This document shows positions 45,251 to 56,945 of a DNA stretch of 64,000 nucleotides, in pieces (the stretch's first letter is position 1; every line of letters starts with the position of its first letter). The notes beneath the pieces are model-generated. The model was not told the origin of the DNA and did not search any database. It worked only from the letters and a program-made list of their open reading frames with translations. The DNA is from Sorex araneus (taxonomy: Eukaryota > Chordata > Mammalia > Eulipotyphla > Soricidae), in assembly GCF_027595985.1 (NCBI RefSeq), contig NC_073302.1:280581116-280645115 (forward strand), read 5' to 3'. Both the position numbers and the translations under genes were made by a program.

Positions 45251-45645
45251 AAAGAAAAGTGAAGAAAGGAGAGTGGAGGGGAGAGGAAGGAAGAGAGGGG
45301 AGGGGAAGGGAAGGGGAGAGGAGGAGAAAGAAAGGGAGAGGAGAGGATAGGAATGGAAGAGAACAGGAAAGGAAAGGAGAGGAGGGGAAAGGAAGGGATG
45401 TGGAGGAGAGGGGAGCAGAGGCAAGGGAAGGGAAATGGAAAGGAAGGGGAGGTAAAGGGAAAGGACAGGGAAGGGAAGAAGGAGGAAGGGAAGAGAGAGA
45501 GAGGAAAGAAGGGGAAGAGGTGGGAAGGGAAGGGAAGGGAAGGGAAGGGAAGGGAAGGGAAGGGAAGGGAAGGGAATGGAAGGGAAGGGAAGGGAAGGGA
45601 AGGGAAGGGAAGGGAAGGGAAGGGAAGGGAAGGGAAGGCTAGTTT
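45250..45645. repeat. Polypurine tract, (AAGGG)n / GGGAA pentanucleotide array
   Basis: About 390 bp almost without pyrimidines on the plus strand. 45522-45638 is a nearly pure GGGAA repeat of 20 or more units, with one TGG interruption near 45577. The left part is irregular GAAAG/GGAGA. It seems to have grown from the A tail of the adjacent SINE. The long Arg/Gly/Glu- and Pro/Ser-rich frames here are artefacts. Confidence 0.97.
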
Positions 45646-47100
45646 TTTTCTCAGACATCATGTCTAGTCCCCTGATCACCACCAGCAGTGTTCCCTGAGC
45701 ATATTGGATATGACCCACCTCCTTCCTTACCATCTTAAATCATCTGCTTATCTAAAATGAATCAATGAGACATAATGAAACACACAAAATGAATTTTAGA
45801 AGAATTGTCTTTCAAAGTTTCATTTTAACTTATCTGCAACATTTACCATAAATGTGATGTTGTAAGAATTAAAGTAAGTTGTCAAGATCTCAGCTTTCTC
45901 ATTTATGAATTGAAGATAAATTTAAATAATCTATTTTTTAACTTATTTAAAACTTTTTGTTCTTAAACTTCCTTATGATACCTTAAATCATGTAGTCTTT
46001 ATCCATCCCCTGTATAATAGAGAAAATTACTATTATTTTTGTTCACAAATGATAAAACATAATATATATATAAATATATATGCTCACACAATAATAAAAC
46101 TTCCTAGCTCAATAGTATAATTTATATTTGGCCATCTTGGCATTTAGAATATAAAATATACCTCAAATAAAATACTCCCTTGAGCTATTTTCCATACTAT
46201 TATTTATAAAAATGAAAAGGTTTATAAAATTATGGCTATTCCTTAAATTGTTCGACAGTGTTTAGTCAGTGGCTTTAAAACAAAACTTTTAGACATTTAC
46301 AACTTATTTACTTCTCCTTATTTACTTTTGTATGCATGACAATGTCTGGATAGAGGCATTGCATTATAAATTATTCATTGGATATCACACTCAAAATGTG
46401 TGGCTTAGGTCAAATTCCAAGATGTTCATGCTTAAAATTCAGACACTGTCAGTGCTAAAGGGGATTGTAAAGGAGGAGTTAACATTTAGATTATAAGCGC
46501 ATAGAAAGCTCTTTTTTTGTCATTGCCTTCTTGGTAAACTTCAATCAAATTATTATATTTGTCAAATCGAAGGGGATATTTTGCTCCCTAAAAGTTTATA
46601 TAACTGATGTATCTCCTCAACATATTTTAATTTTTAAATTAAATGTTAAACCAACAAACATTTTAAATATTTTGATAGGCAGGACTTTGGGATTTGATTC
46701 ATTCTTCGTGACCTAGTAAGGCAGATGTTAGGCAGAACTGTTTTGAAAAGGGAAGGAAATATAATGTGCTCATACTAACATTCAGAATCTTAAATTTTTA
46801 TATTCCTAACGTTTACTTTAGATACTATGAGAAATTACTTTTTTTTCAATGTCTTTTAGGTCTTCTTTGGAGATAAGTATATTCAGATTATCTTCTGATA
46901 TAAGTTCTTCATAAAAATTCAGGCTATATATAAATTTTTTGTCAATGTGGCCATATTGTTAGAGTTAAATTTCTTGTTTAACATTTATGGGAGACAAATG
47001 ATTGCTCTTTGCAACTAACCCGTTGGGAAAGTATGTCGATTACATTTCATCGACAGAGGAAAATTTAGGAACTTGCACAATTTTTCTTCATCACTATTCC
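45646..47100. other. AT-rich sequence, no gene seen
   Basis: 46440-46500 and 46700-46900 look unique and non-repetitive. Nothing further can be said. Confidence 0.4.
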
Positions 47101-47108
47101 ATTCTTAC

Positions 47109-47465
47109 CCCTGAGGAGGAGATTTGGGTTGGAGGGATACCCGGGGTGCCCTGAAGACCTTAACAGGAGTAAAATGATCTTCAATGCTTTCCAAGGGAAA
47201 ACTATTTAAAGCTTCATTGAAAAATGTTGGCTTCTGCTCAGCCTTAGAGGTTGCATGGTTGAAAGGGGGGGAAAATGTATAGAAGAGAAGCCTTGAGGAC
47301 AATGTAGTGTCAGCAGAGTGTTTTCCTACCATCTGGGAAATGCACCAGCTGCCAATGGCTTGGGCTTCTGAAGCTCTATGTCATCAAAACTCTGGGGACT
47401 ATTAGGAAAACCATAATATTTTAGGCTACTTCGGTTGCTGAAACCACTCATATATTGCTGGGAGT
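47109..47465 (-). pseudogene. Exon-like block with two protein-like frames (candidate exon or pseudo-exon)
   Basis: On the minus strand, TATATTTTAG at 47466-47475 resembles a splice acceptor and GTAAGA at 47103-47108 resembles a donor, enclosing 357 bp. The first frame (from 47465; ATG at 47451-47449) contains SGFSNRSSLKYYGFPNSPQS and FDDIELQKPKPLAAGAFPRW, then a TAG at 47328-47326. The second, in a different phase (47332 to the donor), contains AEQKPTFFNEALNSF and PLESIEDHFTPVKVFRAP. Both look protein-like and unlike any repeat here. Joining them needs a one-base shift near 47335. I do not recognise the product. Chance open frames are a real alternative. Confidence 0.25.
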
Positions 47466-47533
47466 CTAAAATATAGCGAATGAATACAAAAATTTGACAT
47501 CAGAGATAATTTGACATCACTATTGAGGAAGGC

Positions 47534-47779
47534 TAGCTCTTCGAGCGATACACAGCGGGTTTGGCATTTGCCTTGCATGCAGACAACCCAGGTTCGATTT
47601 CTCCATCCCACTCGGAGAGCCCAACAAGCTACTGAGAGTATCTCACCCGCACACAGCATAGCCTGGCAAGCTACCAGTGGCATATTCGATATGCCAAAAA
47701 CAGTACAAGTCTCACAATGGAGACATTACTGGTGCCTGTTTGAGCAAATTGATGACAATGGGAAGACAGTGCCATGGTG
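47534..47779 (+). mobile_element. SOR-B SINE, full length
   Basis: TCGAGCGATACACAGCGGG head, GGTTCGATTTCTCCATCCCA, CTCGGAGAGCCC, ATTCGATATGCCAAAAACAG, CTCACAATGGAGACATTACT and RTE-like end. Perfect 14-bp duplication CTATTGAGGAAGGC at 47520-47533 and 47780-47793. Confidence 0.95.
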
Positions 47780-48014
47780 CTATTGAGGAAGGCAATTCTT
47801 AGATCTTTACTGAGAAGCATGGGCAATCCTTATCCTTTGTTTAAAGTAAACATGCAGTGAATATACAGAGATGATTTTTAAGTCCTTGAATAAGGACCTG
47901 AAATTGTTTCATGAGTTGGGAAGTAATTTTGCAAAGTAAATTAACCTAATTATCTAAGCATTTACAACAAAACTATTATAGCCTAGAAGATTTTTTTTAA
48001 TGAATGAAGTAAAA

Positions 48015-48215
48015 AATACATTGTTCTGCAGCTGGTAAGTCCAAGATCAGGTTGATGCAAAGTCACATCTAGTGAGAAGACACTTCCTAGCTTACAGATA
48101 TCTTCTTGCATGGATCCCATCTGTGCGGCCATACTCTTTGTCACCATATCAACAATCAGAGACCCCTATCTCCAAATACAATGCATTGGGAATTCATTTT
48201 ATTAAATGTATTTGG
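48015..48215. mobile_element. Ancient mammalian interspersed repeat, class unassigned
   Basis: TTCTGCAGCTGGTAAGTCCAAGATCAGG ... CACTTCCTAGCTTACAGA ... CCTATCTCCAAATACAATGC resembles a widespread old mammalian repeat with these phrases. I cannot name its class with certainty. Confidence 0.45.
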
Positions 48216-48253
48216 GGGCAATGTTTCTCTTAGTCAATAATGGCCTAAAGGAT

Positions 48254-48366
48254 AACTTTGAGTCACATATTTTAGAAACTGCTTGCAAATATTAACTTTG
48301 AGTCACAAATTCTAGAAACTGCTTGCAACTATTAGTTTTAAGTCACACATTTTAGAAACTGTTTGG
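48254..48366. repeat. 40-bp tandem repeat, about 2.8 copies
   Basis: Units start at 48254, 48294 and 48334. Each has the form A-R-[CT]TTT-R-AGTCACA.A...TAGAAACTG.TTG. Units 1 and 2 are nearly identical and unit 3 is more diverged. Confidence 0.9.
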
Positions 48367-48564
48367 AGTCAGTCTTCATTTCTTGAGATTAAGACTTGGT
48401 GACTAAGATCAGAATTATTTGTACTGTCTTATCAAGAAAATAGTTCTTACACAACATTTATCATTTCATGAATACACAGAATAATGATTAAGATGTATTT
48501 ATTGTGTATGACTGTGTTTGTGCGTGTGTCATGTTATAAACATTTCCCTTAAGTAAGTTCATTT

Positions 48565-48725
48565 TAAAAAATGTAGCATAGACACCATGATTCATAACAT
48601 TAGTGGTAGAATTTCAAGTATAAGATGTCCCAACACCAGAAGCTGCATCAGAACATTTGCTTTCCTCCACCGTTAGTCCAGTTCCCACCAATCTTATGCG
48701 CTCTTCCATCTCCTACCATAACAAG
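48565..48725 (-). mobile_element. Old L1 3' UTR remnant
   Basis: CACCATGATTCATAACATTAG, TGGTAGAATTTCAAGTATAA, CCAACACCAGAAGC, CTTTCCTCCACCGTTAGTCC follow reverse L1 3' end order. Confidence 0.5.
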
Positions 48726-49594
48726 CTAATTGAGTTCATTACATTCTGACAGCAGTATGTAGTAGGTGTATTATTTACTATTATCTTCAAGTTATAGATG
48801 AGTGAAAACCACCAAGAAATTAAGTAACTTGAATTTTTATATAATTCTCAATTAGCAAAATGCTTTTCTCTAAACTCTTCTATGGTAAATAACTGAATTT
48901 TATTCAACTTTTTACTACTAACACGATTTTGTATTGACGTTGTATGCCGTCTTTAATATATGAAAAAACTATTAGCCATGCTAAACTAGTAGGTATTTAT
49001 AACCAAAATAATGATTAGATTGCTATCTAATAGAAATTAATTTAGTTAGCTATCTTTTAAGAATCAAATACAAATTTTATTTTGTATTTAGAGATTTTTT
49101 ATGAGGGTCTGTCATGCAAAATGATTATAATCAAACAATGAAATGAAAATTTACATTTTATGATACAAGACAAGTACTTCATATTTGTATGATTTGAGTT
49201 TTCATTTGAATAATTAATTTTATATAAAAATTATCACATTACTTAATTGTTATTAAGTGAAAACACTGAGGTAGAACAGGTCTATTTGACTTGCAGAGTC
49301 AACTAAGGCTTTTGGGAGAAGTCTGGTGAGTGTTTTCAATCTGTATTTCATTGGCACATGGGTATGTGAGCCCTTCTTAGTCCTTGTGAAACTGAATATA
49401 TAAAGATTACTGTTTACAGACAAATAATTATATCTCAGTGAGGAAAGTTTTGCACACTATTTTCCTAGTACTAGTTTTACGAATGTAGAAATACATGTTA
49501 TTATACAAGATTTTGTTTAAGTCTTGATTTAGTACAACTATTAGTTTAGATTGACAATGTATAGGTTTCCCACTGTGTCAAGAATCTACAACAT
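48726..49594. other. AT-rich sequence, no gene seen
   Basis: Nothing recognisable. Confidence 0.45.
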
Positions 49595-49935
49595 AATTGC
49601 TGCCTGTCCCAGCTCAGCAGCTAAAGCACCTGCCTGCAAGCAGGACATGCTCCCTAGAGCTGCAGCATGTCCCAAGTCTAACCCTGGCATCTTGACGTGT
49701 TCTTTCTGGTAGCTCCTGCTGTCTGGTGTCTATGACAGTGCAAATGAGCTCTGACTTCACCACCTCCAAGTGTGTGGGAGCATCATGACCCAAAGGTATG
49801 CCTGGTGAGTTTTACAGCTAAAAGTCTGGGGGACCATATGGCCCTATGGTGACTCCCGTGGTGAATGCTTGTATTAGGAGGACAGTGACCACAGTCAACC
49901 TTGAGCACTACAGCCAGATGTCTGCGAAAAGCAAA
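49595..49935 (+). mobile_element. tRNA-derived SINE-like sequence, possibly two fused copies
   Basis: CCCAGCTCAGCAGCTAAAGC (A-box-like), GCCTGCAAGCAGGACATGC. Later phrases GGGGGACCATATGGCCC, GAGCACTACAGCCAGATGTC and GAAAAGCAAAGATAAAAG resemble SOR-A-like 3' bodies. Confidence 0.45.
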
Positions 49936-50324
49936 GATAAAAGAGGATGACTCCTCACAAGCATGTCTGAACACTGACCTAATGAAGGCTGACCCAAGTG
50001 AGGCTCACAGTGGAGAGTGAGAGCACCAAAAAAACAGACGTGCTCCCCCCACTGGGCATCTTTGCAATAGCAGAATGGAAAAGAGAAAGGGACTTGGTGG
50101 GAGAAGGGAAATAGGGAGAATTCTTGTATTTTGCCATTTGATAAGAAATGTTCACTTAAAGTGTATTTATAAGGACGCAACAGTTTAGGTCAGATTTTTT
50201 TTGTTTTAGATGTGTCATTTTTATATCTCTGTGCACATGTGTACTTGCACTTGTGCCTTTCTGCATATATGTTCCCTCTGCTCATACATTCATATCATTG
50301 TTCCATTGGATATAATTTTTGTAC

Positions 50325-52465
50325 CACTTGTATCACTTTTCATCCCTTTGCTCATTTATTTACTTGAACAGGTGCCAGTAATGACTCCATTCATCCCTGT
50401 CACGTGCTAGGGTAGCCCAATGGCATCTGCTCACTCCAGGAACATGAAGAACCTCAAACCGTTGTTTCAGTGTCTTGACAAAAACTCTGACCATCTCGTA
50501 GGTAGGCGGCCAGACACTCTTTTTACATCTGTGGATTCCACTTGGTAACAGCTCTAGTCCAGCAGTCATCTGCAAATCTCATTATGTGCTGGGCTCAACT
50601 GATTTTCGATGCCTTGGCAAACAAGGCAGTGTCCCTGATCTTCAATCATCAATGAAGATCAGAACTCCGGATTCCTTCTCTCACTTGAATGAAACATAAT
50701 ACTCCAAGCATAGCTCTTTCGATTCCTCTTTGGGAGACCCGAATAACATTCTTGTCCTGTTTTTTGTAGGGCCCAGGTCTCTGAGGCATATGCTAGTGCA
50801 GGAAGAATGGTGGAGTCGAGAATATTTGCCTGGAGCTGGAGGTTCTTCGTCCTCTTAACCACTTCTTTGACACTCTTGAGGGCGTTCCACACCACTCTCT
50901 TTCCCCTGCAGAGGTCAGGTGCCAGGTGTTCCTTATGCTGAGTTCTCAACCTAGGTACACATAACTGCTGCATTCAAAGATGTTCGTTTTACTGAGAGCA
51001 AATGGAATGTCATGAACATTGTCTTTGTGAGAATCAGCTGTAGTCCGACTTTTCCAAACTCATGGTCAAATTTGGCTAACATTCGTACCACTTGGCTAAT
51101 GTTTGATGTTATTAGAACGATGTCATCAGTGAAGCAGAGGTGGTGTAGTTGGTGATCATCTATCTTCACTCCCATTCCTTCCCATTCTAGTCATCGCATA
51201 AAGTTCTCGAGAGTGGCACTGAAGAGTTTTGGTGAAATGTTATGACCCTGCCGAACCCCTTTCTTTAGGTTGATGATCACTTCCTTGTAGAATGGTGAGA
51301 TCCTGGTGGTGAATCCGTAATACAGCTCATGGAGGATCTTGATGTACTGAGTTTGAATGCCCTCTTTGGCTAGGGCTTCAATGACTGCTTCAGTCTCAAC
51401 AGAATCAAAGGCCTTCTTTAAATCGATGAACAAATGACAGGGCAACATCTTGAACTCTCCCAAAACCTCAATAAACTTGGTCACCGTGTGGATATGGTCA
51501 ATTGTGCTGAATCCTTTTTGGAACATGGCTTGCTTGTATGGTTGTCCTTTATCTAGTGTTTTGCCAATTCTATTCAGAATTTCTCATGTGAATAACATTT
51601 AGATGATGGAGAACAGACGGATCTGGCGATAGTTGCTGATGTCATGGATATCCCTCTTCTTGTACAACAGGACAGTCCTGCTGGTTTTCCACTGGGGACA
51701 GAACCTTGCATTCAGACAATTAGCTTGTGAAGAGCCGAACCAGTGTATTGATGAGTACTGATGGCAGATTATTCAGGTGTTCCGGTCTGACCTTTTCTGG
51801 ACCAGCTGTTGTATGCTTTACCAATGAAATAGTGTGTTGGATTTTGGAAGGGAGAATGTTGGGAAAGACATATACGTCCTGCGGAATTTGGTATGTGGGC
51901 AGGTGGATGTGGCTATCGAAGAGATCCAAGTAGAAGTTGGTGAAGGACAGATAGGCATTGTGAATACTTTTCCCAGCTTCTGCCTCATCAGGCTACACTG
52001 CTGCTCTTCTCTCTTTGAAGTCTTCCTTTATCACTGTTCTGCAGAGCTTCGTGAGGTTCATGTTAGATTGTGATTGCCAGAGGCTCATGCCAAACCACGT
52101 TGGTGAATGAGCTTGTGAAGTTTATGGTGAATGAGTTTATGAAGACAGGCGTCTTTCTGTGGCTTTCTTGTTCTTGACATTCTGTGCACAGTCATGGAAG
52201 TACTGATCCAGGCATCTTCCCATATTGCTGAAATAGTGCTAAAGAGTTCCCAGTTGGTGATTGTTCTGGGAGTTCTTTTCCTAAACTTTGCAGCCTTTTC
52301 TCCCCGCTCCATGAAGTAGAATTTTGCATGAAGGTGATGGTGGTCTGATCCCATTTGGAATTTGGGGACAAGAGCCACATAGGTTAGGCAAAACTGTCAA
52401 TTGTATATAATGTGGTCAATTTCATCCTGAATCTGTCCACTGGGAGACTCCCATGTCCAACCTTT
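50325..52465 (-). pseudogene. RTE LINE, 5'-truncated 2.1-kb copy with endonuclease end, RT and 3' tail
   Basis: On the minus strand, in order: the end of the AP-like endonuclease (about 52465-52290, KGWTWESPSGQIQDEID, then MGSDHHHLHAKF, matching the family's SDHR motif); a linker (to about 52085); RT N-terminal part (51929-51720, DSHIHLPTYQIPQD); RT core (51526-51191, HTVTKFIEV, motif A DLKKAFDSVETEA, motif B RQGHNISPKLF where D is usual for H) closed by a TGA; FTDD (51133-51122) with IVLITSNISQ; thumb (about 50960-50700, DSTILPALAYASETWAL); and C-terminus (50575-50360, CHWATLARDRDEW). A short 3' end with a GTGATACAAG tail follows. It cannot encode a working enzyme. Imperfect GATATAATTTTT / GATATATGTTTT flanks may be target duplications. 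The last ~60 bp are the source type of SOR-B tails. Confidence 0.93.
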
Positions 52466-52559
52466 CTACTTTTATTGATATATGTTTTATTTAGTCTAGC
52501 CCACTGATGTTCCTAAAGCAGCACACATGTGTTTTTTTTTTAACATGCTTGCTTGTATT

Positions 52560-52838
52560 CTCTGACATACATTCTCTGTCCCTCTCAGAGAGCCTGCCAA
52601 GCTACCAAGATTATTCTGTCCACACGGCAGAGCCTGGAAAGCTCTCCATAGCATGTTCGATATGCCAAATACAGTAACAATAACAGATCTCATTCCCATG
52701 ACCCTGAAAGAGCCTCCAATCATTGGGAAAGATGAGTAAGGAGAGGCTGCTAAAACCTCAGTGCTGGGATCAATGGAGACATTACTGGTACCCACTCCAG
52801 AAAAACAATGAACAACAAGATGACAGTGACAGTGATAG
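52560..52838 (+). mobile_element. SOR-C SINE, head lost
   Basis: TCTGTCCCTCTCAGAGAGCC start, body to ATATGCCAAATACAGTAACA. Then the SOR-C module (CTCATTCCCATGACCCTGAA, AGAGCCTCCAATCATTGGGA, GGCTGCTAAAACCTCAGTG) and RTE-like end with GACAGTGACAGTGATAG. Confidence 0.9.
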
Positions 52839-55243
52839 AAATTTTTATTCATTAAAATTTTATAAGTAATTTATATTTTTAGAGTCTGTAGTATTTACAT
52901 GGATTGTCTCACTTTTTGATTACTGTGTTCTAATGTTCATTAAGGTTTTAGTTATAAGACAATATTGACTCACAAAATCGCTTCCAAAGCTTATTAAAAA
53001 GTAAAGATTTTCTCAGATTGTTTACTGGCCCATATATGTAACTTCTTTATATTCGAAGGTATATTTTTATTCAATTCTAAATATATTTAAAGAATATTCA
53101 AATGTCTGATAGTTTCTATATGCTGGTAAATCACAGAGGTGCAACATAATATACATGCATGTAATTCATTAAATTATTAAAATATATAGTTTTACATGTA
53201 CAAATATATTTAATAAAAAAGCACTTTTCATCTGCTTACTAATTTAATGGTATCAGACTCTGTGAGTTATAATAAAGAGTTGTGCATGAAATGAAGGTAG
53301 TCTGATTGCTAAACCAGCACAGTTTTATTCTTCTGTCTGGATAGACTGTGATCATGCAACTTCAGGTTTTGAAAAGTTTGCTACTGAAAACAAATATGGC
53401 ATATAACATTTTGAGCAAAATCTCCTTCTTATTTGATGGAGGTGGAAAGAACCATCTTTCCCTTCAACTGGGCATCATCATCTCACAGGAATAAAATTTA
53501 TCACATATAAATGTTACAATATTATTTTATCATGTCACCATCCTACAAATTTTGTCATTTATGTAATACAAAATCTGCTAAGTGTTATCTGTAGGATGTT
53601 ATTATAAGCAGCAATTAAAATAACAAATTTGTAAATGTTTGCTACTTGAGTAATTAATAAATTGTATTTGTAATAGTGAGAGACCATAGAGCATAGGGTT
53701 AAAAGATCTGTCTTGAAATCAGTAAACTCAGATCAAACACTGGTTCTGTTGGATTTTTAGTCAGGCTTATATATAGCATTGAAGATTAATTTTCTCCTCA
53801 TTGAAATGAGGATGGGTATACTATACTTAAATCATTTTCTCCTATGAGCAAATGCTTCATACATGAATACAGATAACTTACCTACTGCCATATAAAAATA
53901 GTTTATTGACATAAAAAGAAGAAAATTTAACAGTAGTTATATTTAGTAAGCAAGAGTGAAATAAAGAATGAATTTAAATCATGATATTTAATATATTATT
54001 ATGAAAAGCAACATAACTCTCTTAGAGTGATAGATATGATACTAAAATATGCTACTTATGAATATGTTTGGGGACAAGAATAAATCTATGGTACTGTTTA
54101 GCATCAGTAAAATTGACACTAAGAGAAATTATGAAATCATCAAAAAATAACAGTAAAATAAAGTATAGATGGATGGGAAATCACTCTCAGTATTTTTCTC
54201 ACCATATAGAGTCCTCCTAGTAATTTATTGGACGGAGGAAATGTTTTATAAAAAAAATTAAACTAGTATCAACAGAAAACATACAATAGAAAATAAAATA
54301 ATACATAAGAATTTATTCTTGTCACAATGAAAAATAAAGGCACGAATAAAAGGTGCTTAGAGCTTACTTATCTCAGACTTTCTTGGACTTCTTGTAAAAA
54401 TCTCATAATAAAAGAACAAAGTCTCTATTAGTTGACTATACATTTCAAATTAGGTACTATATTATACTGTTTCAGTATATTCTAGGAATTTTATTCTGGC
54501 CTAAATGTATTTAGCATTAAACTTATCCTGAACTCCAACTAGAATTCATGTTTTGGGGGAGGGTTAAAAGTTCAATTGTGAAAGTTTTAACTGCAACTGG
54601 AGCAGAACATTTTGACAGTAACCTTTATGATAGTCATGATTGTGGCTGAACAACTCATCATTCGTTACAAATCCTCAATTCTCAGCAGAAGTGTCTGGGT
54701 TATAATTCTGGGGTTTTATTAAACCAATAATCATCAGAATCATTCCATTGCATCCTATAGAACATTTCTGGAATCATTCCTATAGCAGTACAGTACCATT
54801 GAGGCTGCTAATACAATCATATTAAATGAAATGTATACATTAACTGGAAAACTCTGCCTCGAAATTTGTTGATTATGATTATCAGAGATTTTATATTTAA
54901 GAATTCCAGAAAAAAAGTAATGTTTAAGTGTCTTTTAACTTACTAGGTATTCTCTGCAAAGTTAGTGCACAAGGAAACATTCATTAATTTGTTGAGTCTT
55001 GAAATGTGAAACATAAAGTAAGTTGTAATCCAAACACAGAGGAATGTTCATTTTTGACAGAATTATATAAAATACTGATACTGCATTGTAGAATTAACCC
55101 TCAAGATGACAAATTCAGAATAAAGCACGTAAGACTTTGCCAATTGTAAAAAAGAAAAGGTTAACTTGGTTAATTCTAATTTAATGATTTATGAATAAAA
55201 TGTAGAATACCATGAGTTTTAAAATTAAACAATTTTTATATCA
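52839..55243. other. AT-rich sequence, no gene seen
   Basis: About 2.4 kb with little repeat content that I can name. 53680-53760 may be a decayed tRNA-derived SINE. No coding signal. Confidence 0.45.
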
Positions 55244-55245
55244 CG

Positions 55246-55408
55246 ACTGTCACGACTGTCATCCCATTGCTCACTGATTTGTTTGAGTGGGACCAGAAAC
55301 GTCTCTTATTGTGAGACTTATTGTTCCTGTTTTTGGCATATTGAATATGCCATGGGTAGCTTGCCAGGCTCTGCCGTGTGGGTGTGATACTCTCAGTAGC
55401 TTGCCAGG
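55246..55408 (-). mobile_element. SOR-B SINE, head lost
   Basis: CGACTGTCACGACTGTCATC tail, CCCATTGCTCACTGATTTG, GTTCCTGTTTTTGGCATATT, body to CTCAGTAGCTTGCCAGGG. Confidence 0.9.
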
Positions 55409-55436
55409 GTTTTCAATTTTTTTAAATCCTATCTTA

Positions 55437-55612
55437 GGGCTACATTTATAGTACAACAGGTAAGGCATTTGCTGGCATGCAGTTAACCCAGTTTCGATAC
55501 CCAGCACTCCATATGGTCACCTCCATCCCCACCCCCGGAAGTTATCCCTGAGTTCAGAGCCAGAAAAAGGCCCTGAGCAGCTGAGTGTGGTTTAAAATCA
55601 AGCAAATTCCTT
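55437..55612 (+). mobile_element. SOR-A SINE, diverged
   Basis: AGGGCTACATTTATAGTACA head, CAGTTTCGATACCCAGCACT, CCATATGGTCACC, AGTTATCCCTGAGTTCAGAG, GCTGAGTGTGG. Confidence 0.8.
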
Positions 55613-55867
55613 ACATTAATTGCATTACAATCATTTTAGCAATTAAATTTTATTATTAAAAACACATTTAAATATCTAATACAAGTTGAATTCACTTGAC
55701 GTAGAATATATGCATATATATAGGTAACTTTTGCATAAGTAGGTTAAATTTTGATATGTTTGAGGGTTCACTTACATTTAAAGAGTCAATTTAAACCATT
55801 GAATTTCTGCAATTATTTTTGTTCTTAAAATATAGGAAAAGAACATGATGAATACACAATTATACTT

Positions 55868-56003
55868 AGCTCAGGTTCTCCAGGCTCTGTGCTCAGGGGT
55901 CACTCCCAGTGGTGACTGGATGACCATATGGGTTCCAGGAATCGAACAAAGGTTCATGAAAGGCAAGAATCTTATCTCCTGTACTTAAGGTCTCTGGCCC
56001 CAG
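55868..56003 (-). mobile_element. SOR-A SINE, 3'-truncated
   Basis: GGCTCTGTGCTCAGGGGTCA, ACCATATGGGTTCCAGGAAT, CGAACAAAGGTTCATGAAAG, head to CTCTGGCCCCAGC. Confidence 0.8.
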
Positions 56004-56471
56004 CAAACTTTTTGTTTTGTTTTGATCAAAATATGAAAGTCATGGAAGCAATATCAATATAGAGGTTATTGTGCAATTATAATTACTTAGAGAATAATTA
56101 ACATATGAAAAAATTGAGTACTACCAATTTGTAACATTGTATATGTTTCAGGTATAGTATTTCTCCCCTGAATGACTGAATACTTCATACCACCCACATA
56201 CCACTCACTGTAATGACTGCAAAAAGGCCAATCAGATGTCAATCAATCAACCTATCAGTTTCATATTCCCTATCTCATTTGATAATAGTCATTGCATTGT
56301 CATTGACTAATGTTCAAGGTTTAAATTTGTTTTTACTCTTTCCATTATTTCTTTTTGTTAGATTTTCTATACTTTTGGTAGTTAAAGTAATGTTCAAACT
56401 TACAGTAGCAATATACAAAATTACTATATCCCACCTCCACCAAAGAGAAGTGAAATTCATTAGTTATACAG

Positions 56472-56640
56472 TAGGGGGTAGGGGGTGGGGGCTGGGGGTA
56501 TACTGGGGTTTCTGGTGGTGGAATATGGGCACTGGTGAAGGGATGGGTGTTTGAATATTGTATAACTGACATATAAACCTGAGAACTTTGTAACTTTCCA
56601 CATGGTGATTTAATAAAAAGTTTAAAAAAAATAAAATAAA
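56472..56640 (+). mobile_element. L1 3' UTR end with poly-A
   Basis: G-rich tract (GTAGGGGGTAGGGGGTGGGG), GGGGTTTCTGGTGGTGGAAT, GCACTGGTGAAGGGATGGGT, ATTGTATAACTGACAT, CACATGGTGATTTAATAAA, then A-rich tail. The G-rich run is characteristic of mammalian L1 3' UTRs and may form a G-quadruplex. Confidence 0.8.
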
Positions 56641-56759
56641 GAGACCTGAGCCTTCGTCACTGTCTTTACATCACTTTTAGTCGACTATACCTTGCCTATA
56701 GTCTTTATGTTTCAAATGATGCCAATGTAAAAATGTAAAAGATATGTTGGACCAGAGAG

Positions 56760-56945
56760 AGAGTTTGGGGTTTTTACATTTTTCTTTTCATGTGGTCGAA
56801 TCTTTTCATGTACACCTGACATGACATAAGTTCCCTCTAGCACTACCAGGAGTCATTCCTGAGTACAATCCATGAGAAAGTCCTGAGTGCAACTTGCTTT
56901 GGCAAAAAACAAAACAAGCAAAAAAAGGAAAAAAACAAAACAGGC
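56760..56945 (+). mobile_element. SOR-A-like SINE, diverged
   Basis: CACTACCAGGAGTCATTCCTGAG, ATGAGAAAGTCCTGAGTGCA, then A-rich CAAAAAACAAAACAAGC. Confidence 0.55.

Noticed and set aside
45161-45733. 190-codon Pro/Ser-rich frame and opposite-strand Gly/Arg/Glu frames
   Set aside because: They are by-products of the AAGGG polypurine array.
48254-48366. CRISPR-like repeat
   Set aside because: Units are directly abutting 40-bp tandem copies without spacers, and the DNA is mammalian.
50325-52465. Assignment of the RTE copies to BovB
   Set aside because: BovB belongs to the same clade, but the motif wording and the SINE-shared tail fit the shrew/nematode RTE better. Not proven without a search.
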